From: Sphingobacterium sp. N143 | GTDB taxonomy: Bacteria; Bacteroidota; Bacteroidia; Sphingobacteriales; Sphingobacteriaceae | Length of the DNA stretch: 64,000 bases | Reading direction: 5' to 3' | Assembly: GCF_030325625.1 (NCBI RefSeq) | Contig: NZ_JACAIS010000005.1 | Span: forward strand, 1 to 64,000 | Shown here: one piece after another, positions 19,730 to 28,561 of the stretch | Numbering within the stretch: position 1 is the first letter of the stretch | How the letters are laid out: the number at the start of each line of letters is the position of its first letter | The notes under the pieces: model-generated | What the model saw: only the letters and a program-made list of their open reading frames with translations | What the model was told of the DNA's origin: nothing | Databases searched by the model: none | Made by a program: the position numbers and the translations under genes

Positions 19730-21118
19730 CTATAAATTCAAAGCGCCTGCATAATAATCATTGATATATTTTTGCAGTAACCATTCATATTGTTTTACCA
19801 CCAATTGAATCTGACTATTGTCATATTTATTCTTAGCAGTCAAGAATAGCACTGAATTACTGTTTCCAAGTTCAAAGACTACTTTAGCTATGCGAAAAGA
19901 TTCAGCAAAATTTATATTCTGTTCACGCAATTGCACAATAATATTACTTGCATTCTTCAAATTGAAAACAGCATTCGAAGTTTCGGTTCTGAGATTATTT
20001 AATGCAATCTCCTTCTGGAACTTGGCAGATTCCAATCCCAATTTGGCCAGTTTAACATCATTATAGGTCCTTAAATGGTTAAAGATAGGAATTGAAAGAT
20101 TTAAAGAGATCGATTTTCCAACATTATTTTTCATCTGGTACCAATAATCCCCACTCATTCCATTTTTTGAATAATTTGATCCCAATCCCGCATTTAGGGA
20201 CAAAGAAGGCCAATAAGATGATTTTGCGATACTGATATTTTTTTCTGCGGCCTTGATACGCCAGTCCAGTGCCGGAATATTTGGCAGATTTTCAGAAGCT
20301 AGCTTATAAAGCTGTTCAGCACCTAGGTTTTGGCTATCCGCCACTAGTTCTAGAGGCACTAATTCCCCTAACTGATTTTCCTCGATATTCAACAGACTAG
20401 CCAATTTCACACGACTTGTATACAAGACCTGCTTATTGTTTTCGATCATATTTAGATCGTTCGCAAGTTGCCCCTTAAAATCATAATAATCTCCTGGATT
20501 AATAGCACCTTCTTTCTGCATGGTCTCTGCACGTCTCACTTGTTCACGTGTCACTTCTGTTTGTAATTCAGATTGTTTCAAAACATCTTGTGCGGTGAGC
20601 ACCTGGATAAAGCTAGTGATGATATCGAGCTTCAGGTCATTGATCCTGGAATCAAATTCCAGCTTTCCTGCAGCTTTCGCATCAGCCTTCATTCGGATGT
20701 CGTTCAAGATCCTTAATCCATTAAACACAGGCGCACTCGCATTCAAAGAAAAAGACCCCGAAGAGTTATTCGTAGTAATGTACTGATTTGTAGAATTGTC
20801 TACCGATCGTCCCGAGGTAAGGCTATGGCCAAGGCTAGCATTTACATCAGGTAAACGATTTGCTTTTGCCTGTGAAAGATCGATATCAGCACGTTTCATC
20901 TCTAACGCACTCTGTAATAATGTGGGATTGGCTTTAATGCCCATTTGAACACATTCGGCCAGTGTACGTTTAGCTATTTGCCGACTTCCATCATTACCAG
21001 TGTCTATAGGCACATCAGTACGATCATTGCTAATTCGTTCGGTTTCTTGTGCATGAACCTTAGTATAGTTCAATAAAAAACACATTACACTATATATATA
21101 GATTCTCTTCATATCCAT
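19730..21118 (-). CDS. TolC-family outer-membrane efflux channel
   Basis: This is 462 aa with a signal peptide (IYIYSVMCFLLNYTKVHA-Q) and two outer-membrane-efflux repeats. The first is about 55-255, with LAECVQMGIKANPTLLQSALEMKRAD at its start. The second is about 265-455 and includes NLSIPIFNHLRTYNDVKLA. Such proteins form trimeric tunnels across the outer membrane. It is divergent from the membrane-fusion gene and shares a 316-base control region with it. A sigma-54 promoter and an enhancer pair point toward it, so it should be co-induced with the permeases. A second ATG two codons in is an equally good start. Confidence 0.96.
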   Translation of the reverse strand: MDMKRIYIYSVMCFLLNYTKVHAQETERISNDRTDVPIDTGNDGSRQIAKRTLAECVQMGIKANPTLLQSALEMKRADIDLSQAKANRLPDVNASLGHSLTSGRSVDNSTNQYITTNNSSGSFSLNASAPVFNGLRILNDIRMKADAKAAGKLEFDSRINDLKLDIITSFIQVLTAQDVLKQSELQTEVTREQVRRAETMQKEGAINPGDYYDFKGQLANDLNMIENNKQVLYTSRVKLASLLNIEENQLGELVPLELVADSQNLGAEQLYKLASENLPNIPALDWRIKAAEKNISIAKSSYWPSLSLNAGLGSNYSKNGMSGDYWYQMKNNVGKSISLNLSIPIFNHLRTYNDVKLAKLGLESAKFQKEIALNNLRTETSNAVFNLKNASNIIVQLREQNINFAESFRIAKVVFELGNSNSVLFLTAKNKYDNSQIQLVVKQYEWLLQKYINDYYAGALNL

Positions 21119-21134
21119 TTTTGTTTTTCATGCA

Positions 21135-21150
21135 GACCATCCCCATGCCA
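21135..21150 (-). promoter_or_regulatory. Sigma-54 promoter of the tolC-like gene
   Basis: The minus strand reads TGGCATGGGGATGGTC, a TGGCA-type -24 box with a weaker -12 box (TGG in place of TTG). It lies 52 nt from the nearer enhancer palindrome, in line with the 53-54 nt at the other five promoters. That spacing is the main support, because the -12 match is poor. Confidence 0.55.
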
Positions 21151-21202
21151 AACAGAAAAGCAACTGAATATCAACAATGTAAATAAATCAAATAGGACTT
21201 GA

Positions 21203-21240
21203 TGTCCAAGTTCGTACAATCAACTGTCCGATATTGAACA
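21203..21240 (-). promoter_or_regulatory. Enhancer palindrome pair serving tolC
   Basis: The two sites are TGTCCAAGTTCGTACA (21203-21218) and TGTCCGATATTGAACA (21225-21240), 22 bp start to start. Each has one imperfect half-site relative to TGTNCGNNNNCGNACA. They are the nearer pair to the leftward promoter and the likely binding sites of the response regulator. Confidence 0.65.
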
Positions 21241-21302
21241 CCTTAAATACTTATTAAAAAACGATAAAAAAATAGCAGATGAATGAAAGCCAAAACTTAT
21301 GT

Positions 21303-21339
21303 TGTACGGCATCGTACAAGAAGTGTCCGCTATCGAACA
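21303..21339 (+). promoter_or_regulatory. Enhancer palindrome pair serving the MFP-P1-P6 operon
   Basis: The two sites are TGTACGGCATCGTACA (21303-21318) and TGTCCGCTATCGAACA (21324-21339), 21 bp start to start. Both fit TGTNCGNNNNCGNACA exactly. The downstream edge is 53 nt before the -24 box. Confidence 0.75.
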
Positions 21340-21392
21340 CCAAACTGCAATAAAAATAAAATAAAAAACTAATAATCAGTACATTAAATTAT

Positions 21393-21408
21393 TGGCACAG
21401 CTTTCATA
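21393..21408 (+). promoter_or_regulatory. Sigma-54 promoter of the MFP-P1-ATPase1-P2-P6 operon
   Basis: TGGCACAGCTTTCATA has a perfect -24 box (TGGCAC) but a weak -12 box (TCATA in place of TTGCA). It lies 27 nt upstream of the membrane-fusion gene. The preceding AATAATCAG...ATTGGC context recurs at the P12 promoter. Confidence 0.65.
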
Positions 21409-21434
21409 GTTAGATACGAAATTGATATTAAATT

Positions 21435-22688
21435 ATGGACAGACCTTTAGAAAAGAAGAAGTGGAATAGCAAACGGATTATGACCATTGTGGGAATAGCT
21501 GGTTTAGTGGGGTTGATCAGTGCCAGCTTTTATTTTACATCTGGTAAAAGCAAGCTCAATGTCGAAGCTGACCGCATCTCTATTGTCGAAATAAAAAATG
21601 GTAACTTTCAAGAATTTATCCCGATCAACGGAACAGTACTTCCCATCAGTAGTATTTATTTAGATGCTTCAGTCGGAGGAAGGGTGGAAGAGAAATTTGT
21701 TGAAGATGGTGCCGTTCTAAAAAAGGGCGATCCGATCATGAGGCTATCCAATACTGATCAGGAACTCCAACTTGTACAACAAGAAACACAGGTATTGAAT
21801 CTATTGACACAATCCCAGATAGCACAAACCAATGCTCAACAAGCATCCATTAACAACCGTAACCAAATGGCTGATGTTGAACAGGCTTTTAGAGAAGCTG
21901 AACGTATCTTTAATCTCAATAAAAAACTATTTGCCGAAAAAGCAATTGGATTACAAGAATTTGAAAAGTCAAAAAATGAATATAACTATCAAAAGGAAAG
22001 AGTACATCTCACCAAACAAATCCTAAAACAAGACGAGATATCCAATGCACAAAAAACCAATCAGGACAAACAGACCTATCAACGTACACAAAGTGCATTG
22101 GAACTGATGAAAAGAAAAATCGGGGACTTGATTGTAAGAGCTCCTGTTGATGGGCAATTAACATCATTTGATGCAGAAATTGGTCAAAACAAAAATGCAG
22201 GTGAACGTTTGGGACAAATTGACGTTTTGACAGGCTTTAAAGTACGGGCTGATATCGATGAACACTACATCAATCGCATCTTCCCAGATTTACAGGGCGA
22301 ATTTTCCATTGGTGACAAAACCTACAAATTGCGGATCAAAAAGGTCTATACCCAAGTCACCAATGGCCGATTCCAAGTGGATATGGAGTTTATCAATGAC
22401 GTACCCAAGGGTATAAGACGTGGTCAGACCCTTCAGATACGTCTTGCATTAAGTGACGAGACAAAGGCATTATTGTTAGCAAAAGGTGGATTTTATCAAC
22501 AAACTGGGGGTAACTGGATTTTCAAATTAGATAAAGACGGAAGTACGGCATATCGTGTAGATATCCAACTTGGAAGACAAAACCCAGAATACTATGAAGT
22601 CATTAAAGGACTACAACCCGGGGATAAAGTCATCGTATCAAGCTATGAGACCTACGATAAGGTCCAGGAACTAAATATTAAAAAATAA
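21435..22688 (+). CDS. Membrane fusion (periplasmic adaptor) protein, HlyD/MacA-like
   Basis: This is 417 aa. A cytoplasmic start precedes one transmembrane anchor (about 16-36, IMTIVGIAGLVGLISASFYF). After it come a beta-barrel/lipoyl half (SVGGRVEEKFVEDGAVLKKGDPIMRL, about 75-100), a long Gln/Glu-rich alpha-hairpin coiled coil (about 105-235), the second lipoyl half (IVRAPVDGQLTSF) and a beta-barrel domain. The C-terminus ends in PGDKVIVSSYETYDKVQEL. It should bridge inner-membrane permeases to the TolC-like channel. It is the only adaptor in the window although there are fifteen permeases. It heads the largest sigma-54 operon, 82 nt before P1. Confidence 0.95.
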   Translation: MDRPLEKKKWNSKRIMTIVGIAGLVGLISASFYFTSGKSKLNVEADRISIVEIKNGNFQEFIPINGTVLPISSIYLDASVGGRVEEKFVEDGAVLKKGDPIMRLSNTDQELQLVQQETQVLNLLTQSQIAQTNAQQASINNRNQMADVEQAFREAERIFNLNKKLFAEKAIGLQEFEKSKNEYNYQKERVHLTKQILKQDEISNAQKTNQDKQTYQRTQSALELMKRKIGDLIVRAPVDGQLTSFDAEIGQNKNAGERLGQIDVLTGFKVRADIDEHYINRIFPDLQGEFSIGDKTYKLRIKKVYTQVTNGRFQVDMEFINDVPKGIRRGQTLQIRLALSDETKALLLAKGGFYQQTGGNWIFKLDKDGSTAYRVDIQLGRQNPEYYEVIKGLQPGDKVIVSSYETYDKVQELNIKK

Positions 22689-22770
22689 ATACCATGGCGG
22701 TTATTGAAAAGATGAGGTACGAAAAATAGCCAATATTTTCGATAGCAACTATCATCATACCACGATAATT

Positions 22771-25137
22771 ATGATCAAAAACTTCATTAAAACCGCACTT
22801 CGTAATCTTTGGAAAACCAAAGGTTACAGCTTTCTCAATATTTTTGGCCTGGCGGTGGGAATTGCTGCGGCATCGTTGATTTTTTTATGGGTTGAAAACC
22901 AGTTGAGTTACAACGATAATTTTGCCCACAAAAAGGATATCTACATTGTCAAATCAAAACAGACATACGATGGAGCCACCTATGTTTTCCAATCGACCCC
23001 TGGTCCTTTAGCCCAAAGCATAGAGAAAGAAATTCCCGGCATCAAACATGCTGTGCGCATAAGTTCGAATTCACCCATGCTATTTTCTGTCGGTGACAAT
23101 AATATATTTCAAACCGGTGTATACGCAGATGGCAGCATTGCCGATGTTCTATCGTTAGAATTTCTCGAAGGAGACCGAAAAACGGCTTTTGATCAGGTCA
23201 ATAATATTGTACTGTCAGAAACTGCAGCAAAGAAATTATTTGGCAATCGTCCTGCATTGGGAAAAACTGTCAAAACAAACAATAACGAGCCATTTATAGT
23301 CACAGCCGTTATAAAAGATCTTCCGAAAAATAGCAGCTATGATTTTCAATGGCTTATTCCCTTCAAAAAGTTCGAAGCTGGACAGGAGTGGTTGAAAACC
23401 TGGGGAAACAATGGCCTCCAAACACTCGTTCAAACCGAGAAAAATGCCAACGTTGAGCAGATCAACACGCTGATGATGAATTTCGTCAAAAACAAGACAA
23501 AAGGCGAAGTCACTTTCTCTCAAAATTACCTTTATCCAATGGAACGTTGGATAACCTACAATCAGTTTGACAACAGCGGCATCGAAAAAGAAGGCGGTAT
23601 TAAAAACATTCGTTTATTTACTTTTATCGCCTGGGTTGTTTTATTGATTGCTTGTATTAATTTTATGAATCTTGCAACCGCAAGGTCCGAAAAAAGAGCA
23701 AAAGAAGTGGGTATGCGTAAAGTTGTTGGTGCAAACCGCAAATCCCTGATCATGCAATTCTTGGGTGAATCCCTTGTATTGGCAATTATCTCATCCCTTG
23801 TGGCTATATTGCTGATATACATCTTTATCGGACCTTTCAACACAATGATAGGCCAAGAACTTCAGGTTAATCTTTTAGTCCCTTCTCACATCTTATTTCT
23901 GCTAGCTGTAACACTTGTCTGTGGTCTATTTGCTGGGAGCTACCCTGCATTTTTCTTATCTGCGTTCAAGCCACTATCAACGATCAAAGGGACTAAACAG
24001 AAAGCAGGAAACGGGAGTCTTATACGTAGAGGGTTAGTGGTCTTGCAATATACAGCCTCAGTTGTATTGATTATCTGTACCATTATTATTTACCAACAGA
24101 TTCAATACAACAAAGACAGGGATCTCGGATTTGATAAGAGTCAAGTATTAACAACAGCATTACAAGGCAATATGGCCAAACATCTGCCGCTGATCAAAAA
24201 TCAATTATTGGCAACCGGAGTCGTGCAAGAAGTCGGTGTCAGTGACATGAGTATCCTTAGTATCAACTCCAATACTTCCGGTTTTAGCTGGGATGGAAAA
24301 GATCCAAATGCCAGTATTTTGATTGGTATGCTACGTGCTGATGAGGGACTTATACCTGCTTTGGACTTAAAGATCTTTGACGGTAGAAACTTTCATAAAA
24401 ATTTTGTTGGCGATAGCACCTCAGTCATCATCAACGAAGCATTTGCAAAACTTATCCGAAAAGATGGTCATGTCGCCGGTAACTTCATCAGTTACGGTGA
24501 AGAAAAATTCACCATTACTGGTGTCGTCAAGAACTTTGTTTATAACAACGTGTATGCCGATCCTGAGCCTATGCTGTTTCTCCCCATGAATAAAGATAAT
24601 GGCATCATGACAATCAAAACGAAAGCTGGAGTCGATTTGACAAGTGCCATTCAACAAATCGAAAAGGTTATTGCCAAAAATAATCCTGGCTTCCCATTCG
24701 ATTATAATTTTTTGGATGATAGCTTTAACAATAAATTTAAAGCTGAGCTTTTTGTGCAACAACTATCCAGTGTATTTGCCTTGATGTCAATCATTATTTC
24801 CTGTTTGGGATTATTTGGACTGGCCGCTTATGCAACTGAACAACGCGCAAAAGAAATCAGTATCCGCAAAGTATTGGGGGCTTCTGTGTCGAAGCTTATC
24901 CAGATGCTCAATCGTGAATTTGTCATTCTTGTAGCCATCTCATGTATCATTGCTTTTCCGATTGCATGGATAATTATGAACAAATGGCTGACCAACTATG
25001 CTCATCACATCCAGATTTCATGGACCATTTTTGTCATCAGTGGTCTAACGGCGATTATCATTGCTTTATTGACGATAAGTTCACAAGCATTTAAAGCAGC
25101 TATTGCCAACCCGACAAAAACGTTAAGAGATCAATAA
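22771..25137 (+). CDS. ABC transporter permease P1, MacB/FtsX two-module type
   Basis: This is 788 aa. The common plan of the P series is clearest here: TM1 (about 20-42), periplasmic domain 1 (45-280), an FtsX module with three helices (about 282-398), TM5 (about 424-446), periplasmic domain 2 (450-665) and a second FtsX module (about 667-772). MacB has one such module, so these are tandem versions. Coupling-helix motifs are KEVGMRKVVG (311) and KEISIRKVLG (694). Domain 2 has the GFSWDG motif shared with P6, P8 and P9. The C-terminus NPTKTLRDQ is the only one of the fifteen that ends in Gln. It is followed 72 nt later by ATPase 1, its most likely partner. Confidence 0.93.
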   Translation: MIKNFIKTALRNLWKTKGYSFLNIFGLAVGIAAASLIFLWVENQLSYNDNFAHKKDIYIVKSKQTYDGATYVFQSTPGPLAQSIEKEIPGIKHAVRISSNSPMLFSVGDNNIFQTGVYADGSIADVLSLEFLEGDRKTAFDQVNNIVLSETAAKKLFGNRPALGKTVKTNNNEPFIVTAVIKDLPKNSSYDFQWLIPFKKFEAGQEWLKTWGNNGLQTLVQTEKNANVEQINTLMMNFVKNKTKGEVTFSQNYLYPMERWITYNQFDNSGIEKEGGIKNIRLFTFIAWVVLLIACINFMNLATARSEKRAKEVGMRKVVGANRKSLIMQFLGESLVLAIISSLVAILLIYIFIGPFNTMIGQELQVNLLVPSHILFLLAVTLVCGLFAGSYPAFFLSAFKPLSTIKGTKQKAGNGSLIRRGLVVLQYTASVVLIICTIIIYQQIQYNKDRDLGFDKSQVLTTALQGNMAKHLPLIKNQLLATGVVQEVGVSDMSILSINSNTSGFSWDGKDPNASILIGMLRADEGLIPALDLKIFDGRNFHKNFVGDSTSVIINEAFAKLIRKDGHVAGNFISYGEEKFTITGVVKNFVYNNVYADPEPMLFLPMNKDNGIMTIKTKAGVDLTSAIQQIEKVIAKNNPGFPFDYNFLDDSFNNKFKAELFVQQLSSVFALMSIIISCLGLFGLAAYATEQRAKEISIRKVLGASVSKLIQMLNREFVILVAISCIIAFPIAWIIMNKWLTNYAHHIQISWTIFVISGLTAIIIALLTISSQAFKAAIANPTKTLRDQ

Positions 25138-25209
25138 ACAATTAAAAAGAGTTCAACAATAAAAATAATAACTGCCCAAAGCAACTGCCAAGGCCCAAAA
25201 CATAAAACC

Positions 25210-25917
25210 ATGAGCGCAAAAAATATGATTAAAATAACAAATCTTCAAAAGTATTACCGCACTGAAGAAGTGGAAACCGTAGCATTAAATAACCTGAATA
25301 TCCATGTTAAAGAGGGTGAGTTTGTTGCTGTAATGGGCCCTTCGGGCTGCGGAAAATCAACATTACTCAATATCATTGGGCTGTTGGACGACCTGGATGA
25401 AGGAAGCTACCTGTTCAACGATATTGAAGTCGCCAAGTTCAAGGAACGCGGTCGTTCAGATCTTCGCAAGCACAATATCGGTTTCGTATTCCAGAGTTTC
25501 AACCTGATCGACGAGCTAACCGTCTTTGAAAACGTGGAACTTCCACTGGTATATACCAATGTGCCTGCCGCAGAGCGTAAAAAACGGGTGGAAGAAGTTT
25601 TGGAAAAAGTTCAGATCATGCATCGTCGCAACCACTTTCCACAACAGCTGTCCGGAGGTCAACAACAACGTGTAGCCGTTGCTCGCGCCGTGGTCAATAA
25701 TCCCAAACTGATCCTGGCCGATGAGCCAACAGGTAATCTCGATTCCAATAATGGTAACGAAGTCATGCAGCTCCTGACCGAACTAAATGAAGCGGGTACA
25801 ACCATCGTCATGGTAACCCACAGTGAGCACGATGCAAAATTTTCTGATCGCGTGATCCGTATGCTGGACGGTCAGGTTATTATGGAAACGACATCATTAG
25901 GATCCCAGCAAAGCTAG
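25210..25917 (+). CDS. ABC transporter ATP-binding protein 1, MacB/LolD-like
   Basis: This 235-aa stand-alone nucleotide-binding subunit has all motifs canonical: Walker A GPSGCGKST (about 43-51), Q-loop FVFQSFNLIDELTV, signature LSGGQQQRVAVARA, Walker B plus catalytic Glu LILADEPTGNLD and H-loop VTHSEHD. It hydrolyses ATP to drive a FtsX-type permease dimer. It sits between P1 and P2 (72 and 92 nt gaps). As the only fully canonical ATPase here it probably energises several of the permeases. The first Met is used; a second Met seven codons in (MIKITNLQKYY) is possible. Confidence 0.96.
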   Translation: MSAKNMIKITNLQKYYRTEEVETVALNNLNIHVKEGEFVAVMGPSGCGKSTLLNIIGLLDDLDEGSYLFNDIEVAKFKERGRSDLRKHNIGFVFQSFNLIDELTVFENVELPLVYTNVPAAERKKRVEEVLEKVQIMHRRNHFPQQLSGGQQQRVAVARAVVNNPKLILADEPTGNLDSNNGNEVMQLLTELNEAGTTIVMVTHSEHDAKFSDRVIRMLDGQVIMETTSLGSQQS

Positions 25918-26009
25918 CGGCCCATTTTAAGACAAGAAATGTTCTTAAACATCTAAAGCGCTTACCTATGAAGACCAAGAGCTGTTAAACGAGTTTAAAG
26001 TATAAAACG

Positions 26010-28427
26010 ATGAAAGATTTAAAATTAATTCTGAGACAATGGGGACGTAACCGTCTGTTTACATTCCTTAATATCATCGGTCTAGCGATCGGGATCAGCG
26101 CAAGCTGGATTGTATTTCGAATTGTCAACTACGAATTCAGTTTTAACCAGAATCATCCCGACAAGGAACGTATTTATAAAATTTACTCGGCATTTAAGGA
26201 AGGAGAAAATATCCATCGTTTTGATGGGACACCCTACCCTCTTGGTGCTTATTTAGGTGCTAACTTAAAGAAAGATCTGACCGGATTGGAATTGGTTGTA
26301 CCTATCGCTAATAAATCATTTGAAAGCATTAAGGTAAAGCGTTCCAACAACGAAACATTGGAATTCAATGCGCAGGACAAAATTGTTGCGGCCACTACGG
26401 ACTATTTTAAGCTTGTGCCCTACAAATGGATCGTTGGTAATCCGAATACCGCGCTCAAAAACAACAATGAAATTATCCTGACGGCCTCCCGCGCAAAACA
26501 ATATTTCCCCGATGCAGATATAAAATCCCTTCTTGGCAAAACAATACTATACGATGATCAGCTTCTTACGGTAACCGGGGTTGTTGCCGACTTAGACTAT
26601 CCGAGCAGTTTTGTCAATAAAGAATTTATCCGTGTAAACCCTGATCCTAAAGAAGCAGAAAATTGGCAGAATTCAAGTTCAAATTTCCATGTGTATGTTA
26701 AATTAACTGAAAATGGGCTGCCTTCGCAAGTAATTAAACTAGCTACCAAGAAGTTTCAGGAGATGGCTGGCGAAGAATTTAAACAGTACAATATAACGCC
26801 CGGCTATGAATTAGCACCGCTTACGGACTTGCATTTCAATAAATTCATCTTGGACGGAAGTGACAAACAGGTGCTGTTTGGACTTATAGGTATAGCAATA
26901 TTTCTCCTTATACTGGCTAGTATCAATTATATAAACCTGACCACCGCCCGTGTTCCTGCCCGGGCTCGGGAAATCGGTATTCGGAAAACATTGGGTGAAC
27001 AACCTAGACACTTGACACTGTCCTTTATCAGAGAAACCTTTTTTACCTGTCTATTTGGGCTATTATTCTCTTGGCCATTTGTCAAGATATTTGAACTTAC
27101 CTTTAGTTCATATCTTCCGGAAAATATAAACACCTATTCAGATAGTCTACCTGTCTTTATCTTTCTATTGGGACTTATTATCCTATTGACGTTGATTTCC
27201 AGTCTGTATCCAGCTTATCTCATCAATAAAGTACATGTCGTGGAGGCCATCAAAATACATGCAACAGACAAAATTTCGTTTGGTGGCATTTCGTTCAGAA
27301 AGATTCTCATTGTCTTTCAATTTATCATCGCTCAGGCTTTTGTCGTCCTGACAGTGATCATGGGTTTGCAACTACAACATGCTTTAAATAGCGATGTTGG
27401 TTTTCAGGATGATGCTGTTATTACACTCAAACTTCCCTATAGGAAAGCAGAAGATTCAGGTAAAAGTCCATTTCTGTTGAAAGAGCTCCTTCAAAAATAT
27501 CCTGAAATTGACCAGGTTTCGCTAGGCCACCTCCCCATGAATAACGACCAATGGGGAAATAATATCGTAATGCAGAGCGATACAGGTCAGATCTTGGTCA
27601 ATATGCCCTTTAAATATATCGAAGAAAATTATTTAGATGTATTTAAAATGAAACTGCTGGCTGGGCGGGCCCTCAAACTTTCGGATACAACTTCAGGAAT
27701 ACTGATCAATCAAAAAGCCATTAGCAAGTTTGGATTTAAATCCCCAGCCGAAGCAGTCGGAACTATTGTTACCGTAAGCGATCGTCCAACGACAATTGTC
27801 GGCGTACTGGCCGATTTCCACAACTTTAATCTCCACGCCCCATTAGAGCCTCTTGCTATGCAAATATCAACCAACAAGGGCACGCTGCAGAATATTAATA
27901 TCAAATTAAATGGAGATCCTAAAAAATGGCACCAGGCGATTGCATCCATCAAGACCGAATGGGAAAACGTATATCCAAATGCACCGTTTACCTACCAATT
28001 TTATGACGAGAGGATCAAGGAACTCTATGAGAAAGACTATCGTTTTTATAAAATGATCAATTTATCAACGTCAATTACCATTTTATTAAGCTGCTTGGGA
28101 TTGATTGGTTTAGTGACATTAACTACGCATCAGCGGACAAAAGAGATCGGTATCCGAAAAATTTTGGGTAGCACGGTCAGTGGAATTGTGTTACTGCTCT
28201 CAAAAGATTATATCAAACTAATTGTTATCTCGATACTAATTGCTACACCGATTGCCTGGCTGGCGATTGATAAATGGCTAACCGACTTTGCCTTTAAAAT
28301 AGAACTCAGCTGGTGGATGTTTATTATTCCAGCGATAGTAACTATTGGCGTAGCATTTTTAGCTATGAGCTATCAATCCGTTAGTGCCGCCCGTGCAAAT
28401 CCTGTAGATAGTTTAAGAGATGAATAG
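26010..28427 (+). CDS. ABC transporter permease P2, MacB/FtsX two-module type
   Basis: This is 805 aa, starting MKDLKLILRQWGRNRLF, so the usual MIKNYIK opening is replaced. Coupling motifs are REIGIRKTLG (about 319) and KEIGIRKILG (about 711). Periplasmic domain 2 lacks the GFSW motif and instead has a QWGNNIVMQSDTGQ segment after TM5. It ends NPVDSLRDE. It lies 92 nt after ATPase 1 and 134 nt before P3, and a hairpin occupies part of that second gap. Confidence 0.93.
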   Translation: MKDLKLILRQWGRNRLFTFLNIIGLAIGISASWIVFRIVNYEFSFNQNHPDKERIYKIYSAFKEGENIHRFDGTPYPLGAYLGANLKKDLTGLELVVPIANKSFESIKVKRSNNETLEFNAQDKIVAATTDYFKLVPYKWIVGNPNTALKNNNEIILTASRAKQYFPDADIKSLLGKTILYDDQLLTVTGVVADLDYPSSFVNKEFIRVNPDPKEAENWQNSSSNFHVYVKLTENGLPSQVIKLATKKFQEMAGEEFKQYNITPGYELAPLTDLHFNKFILDGSDKQVLFGLIGIAIFLLILASINYINLTTARVPARAREIGIRKTLGEQPRHLTLSFIRETFFTCLFGLLFSWPFVKIFELTFSSYLPENINTYSDSLPVFIFLLGLIILLTLISSLYPAYLINKVHVVEAIKIHATDKISFGGISFRKILIVFQFIIAQAFVVLTVIMGLQLQHALNSDVGFQDDAVITLKLPYRKAEDSGKSPFLLKELLQKYPEIDQVSLGHLPMNNDQWGNNIVMQSDTGQILVNMPFKYIEENYLDVFKMKLLAGRALKLSDTTSGILINQKAISKFGFKSPAEAVGTIVTVSDRPTTIVGVLADFHNFNLHAPLEPLAMQISTNKGTLQNINIKLNGDPKKWHQAIASIKTEWENVYPNAPFTYQFYDERIKELYEKDYRFYKMINLSTSITILLSCLGLIGLVTLTTHQRTKEIGIRKILGSTVSGIVLLLSKDYIKLIVISILIATPIAWLAIDKWLTDFAFKIELSWWMFIIPAIVTIGVAFLAMSYQSVSAARANPVDSLRDE

Positions 28428-28470
28428 AACAGTAAAGAAGCTCAATAGTGATCAAGGAAAATGATGGGAT

Positions 28471-28497
28471 TCAGCAATGTTCCCATCACAATCCTTG
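28471..28497 (+). repeat. Hairpin between P2 and P3
   Basis: TGATGGGA and TCCCATCA form a perfect 8-bp stem with an 11-nt loop in the 134-nt P2-P3 gap. No T-run follows. It may be an mRNA processing or stability element inside the operon. Confidence 0.4.
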
Positions 28498-28561
28498 CTT
28501 TTGAAGAACGAACCGCAAGAGAACACAGCAAAATTAATCAACACCACAAACACCTAACCAT

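Larger units (their letters stand above)
21119..21434. promoter_or_regulatory. Divergent sigma-54 control region for tolC and the transporter operon
   Basis: This 316-base gap contains two enhancer pairs and two -24/-12 promoters facing opposite ways, listed separately. The two arrangements are near mirror images. No gene is seen. Confidence 0.75.

Noticed and set aside
22690..22710. Sigma-54-like TGGCGGTTATTGAA before P1
   Set aside because: The distance between the -24-like and -12-like parts is 2 bp too short and there is no enhancer dyad; P1 is read from the adaptor promoter.
28471..28497. P2-P3 hairpin as an intrinsic terminator
   Set aside because: No U-tract follows and no promoter is visible before P3, so termination here would silence P3-P6; reported only as a structure.
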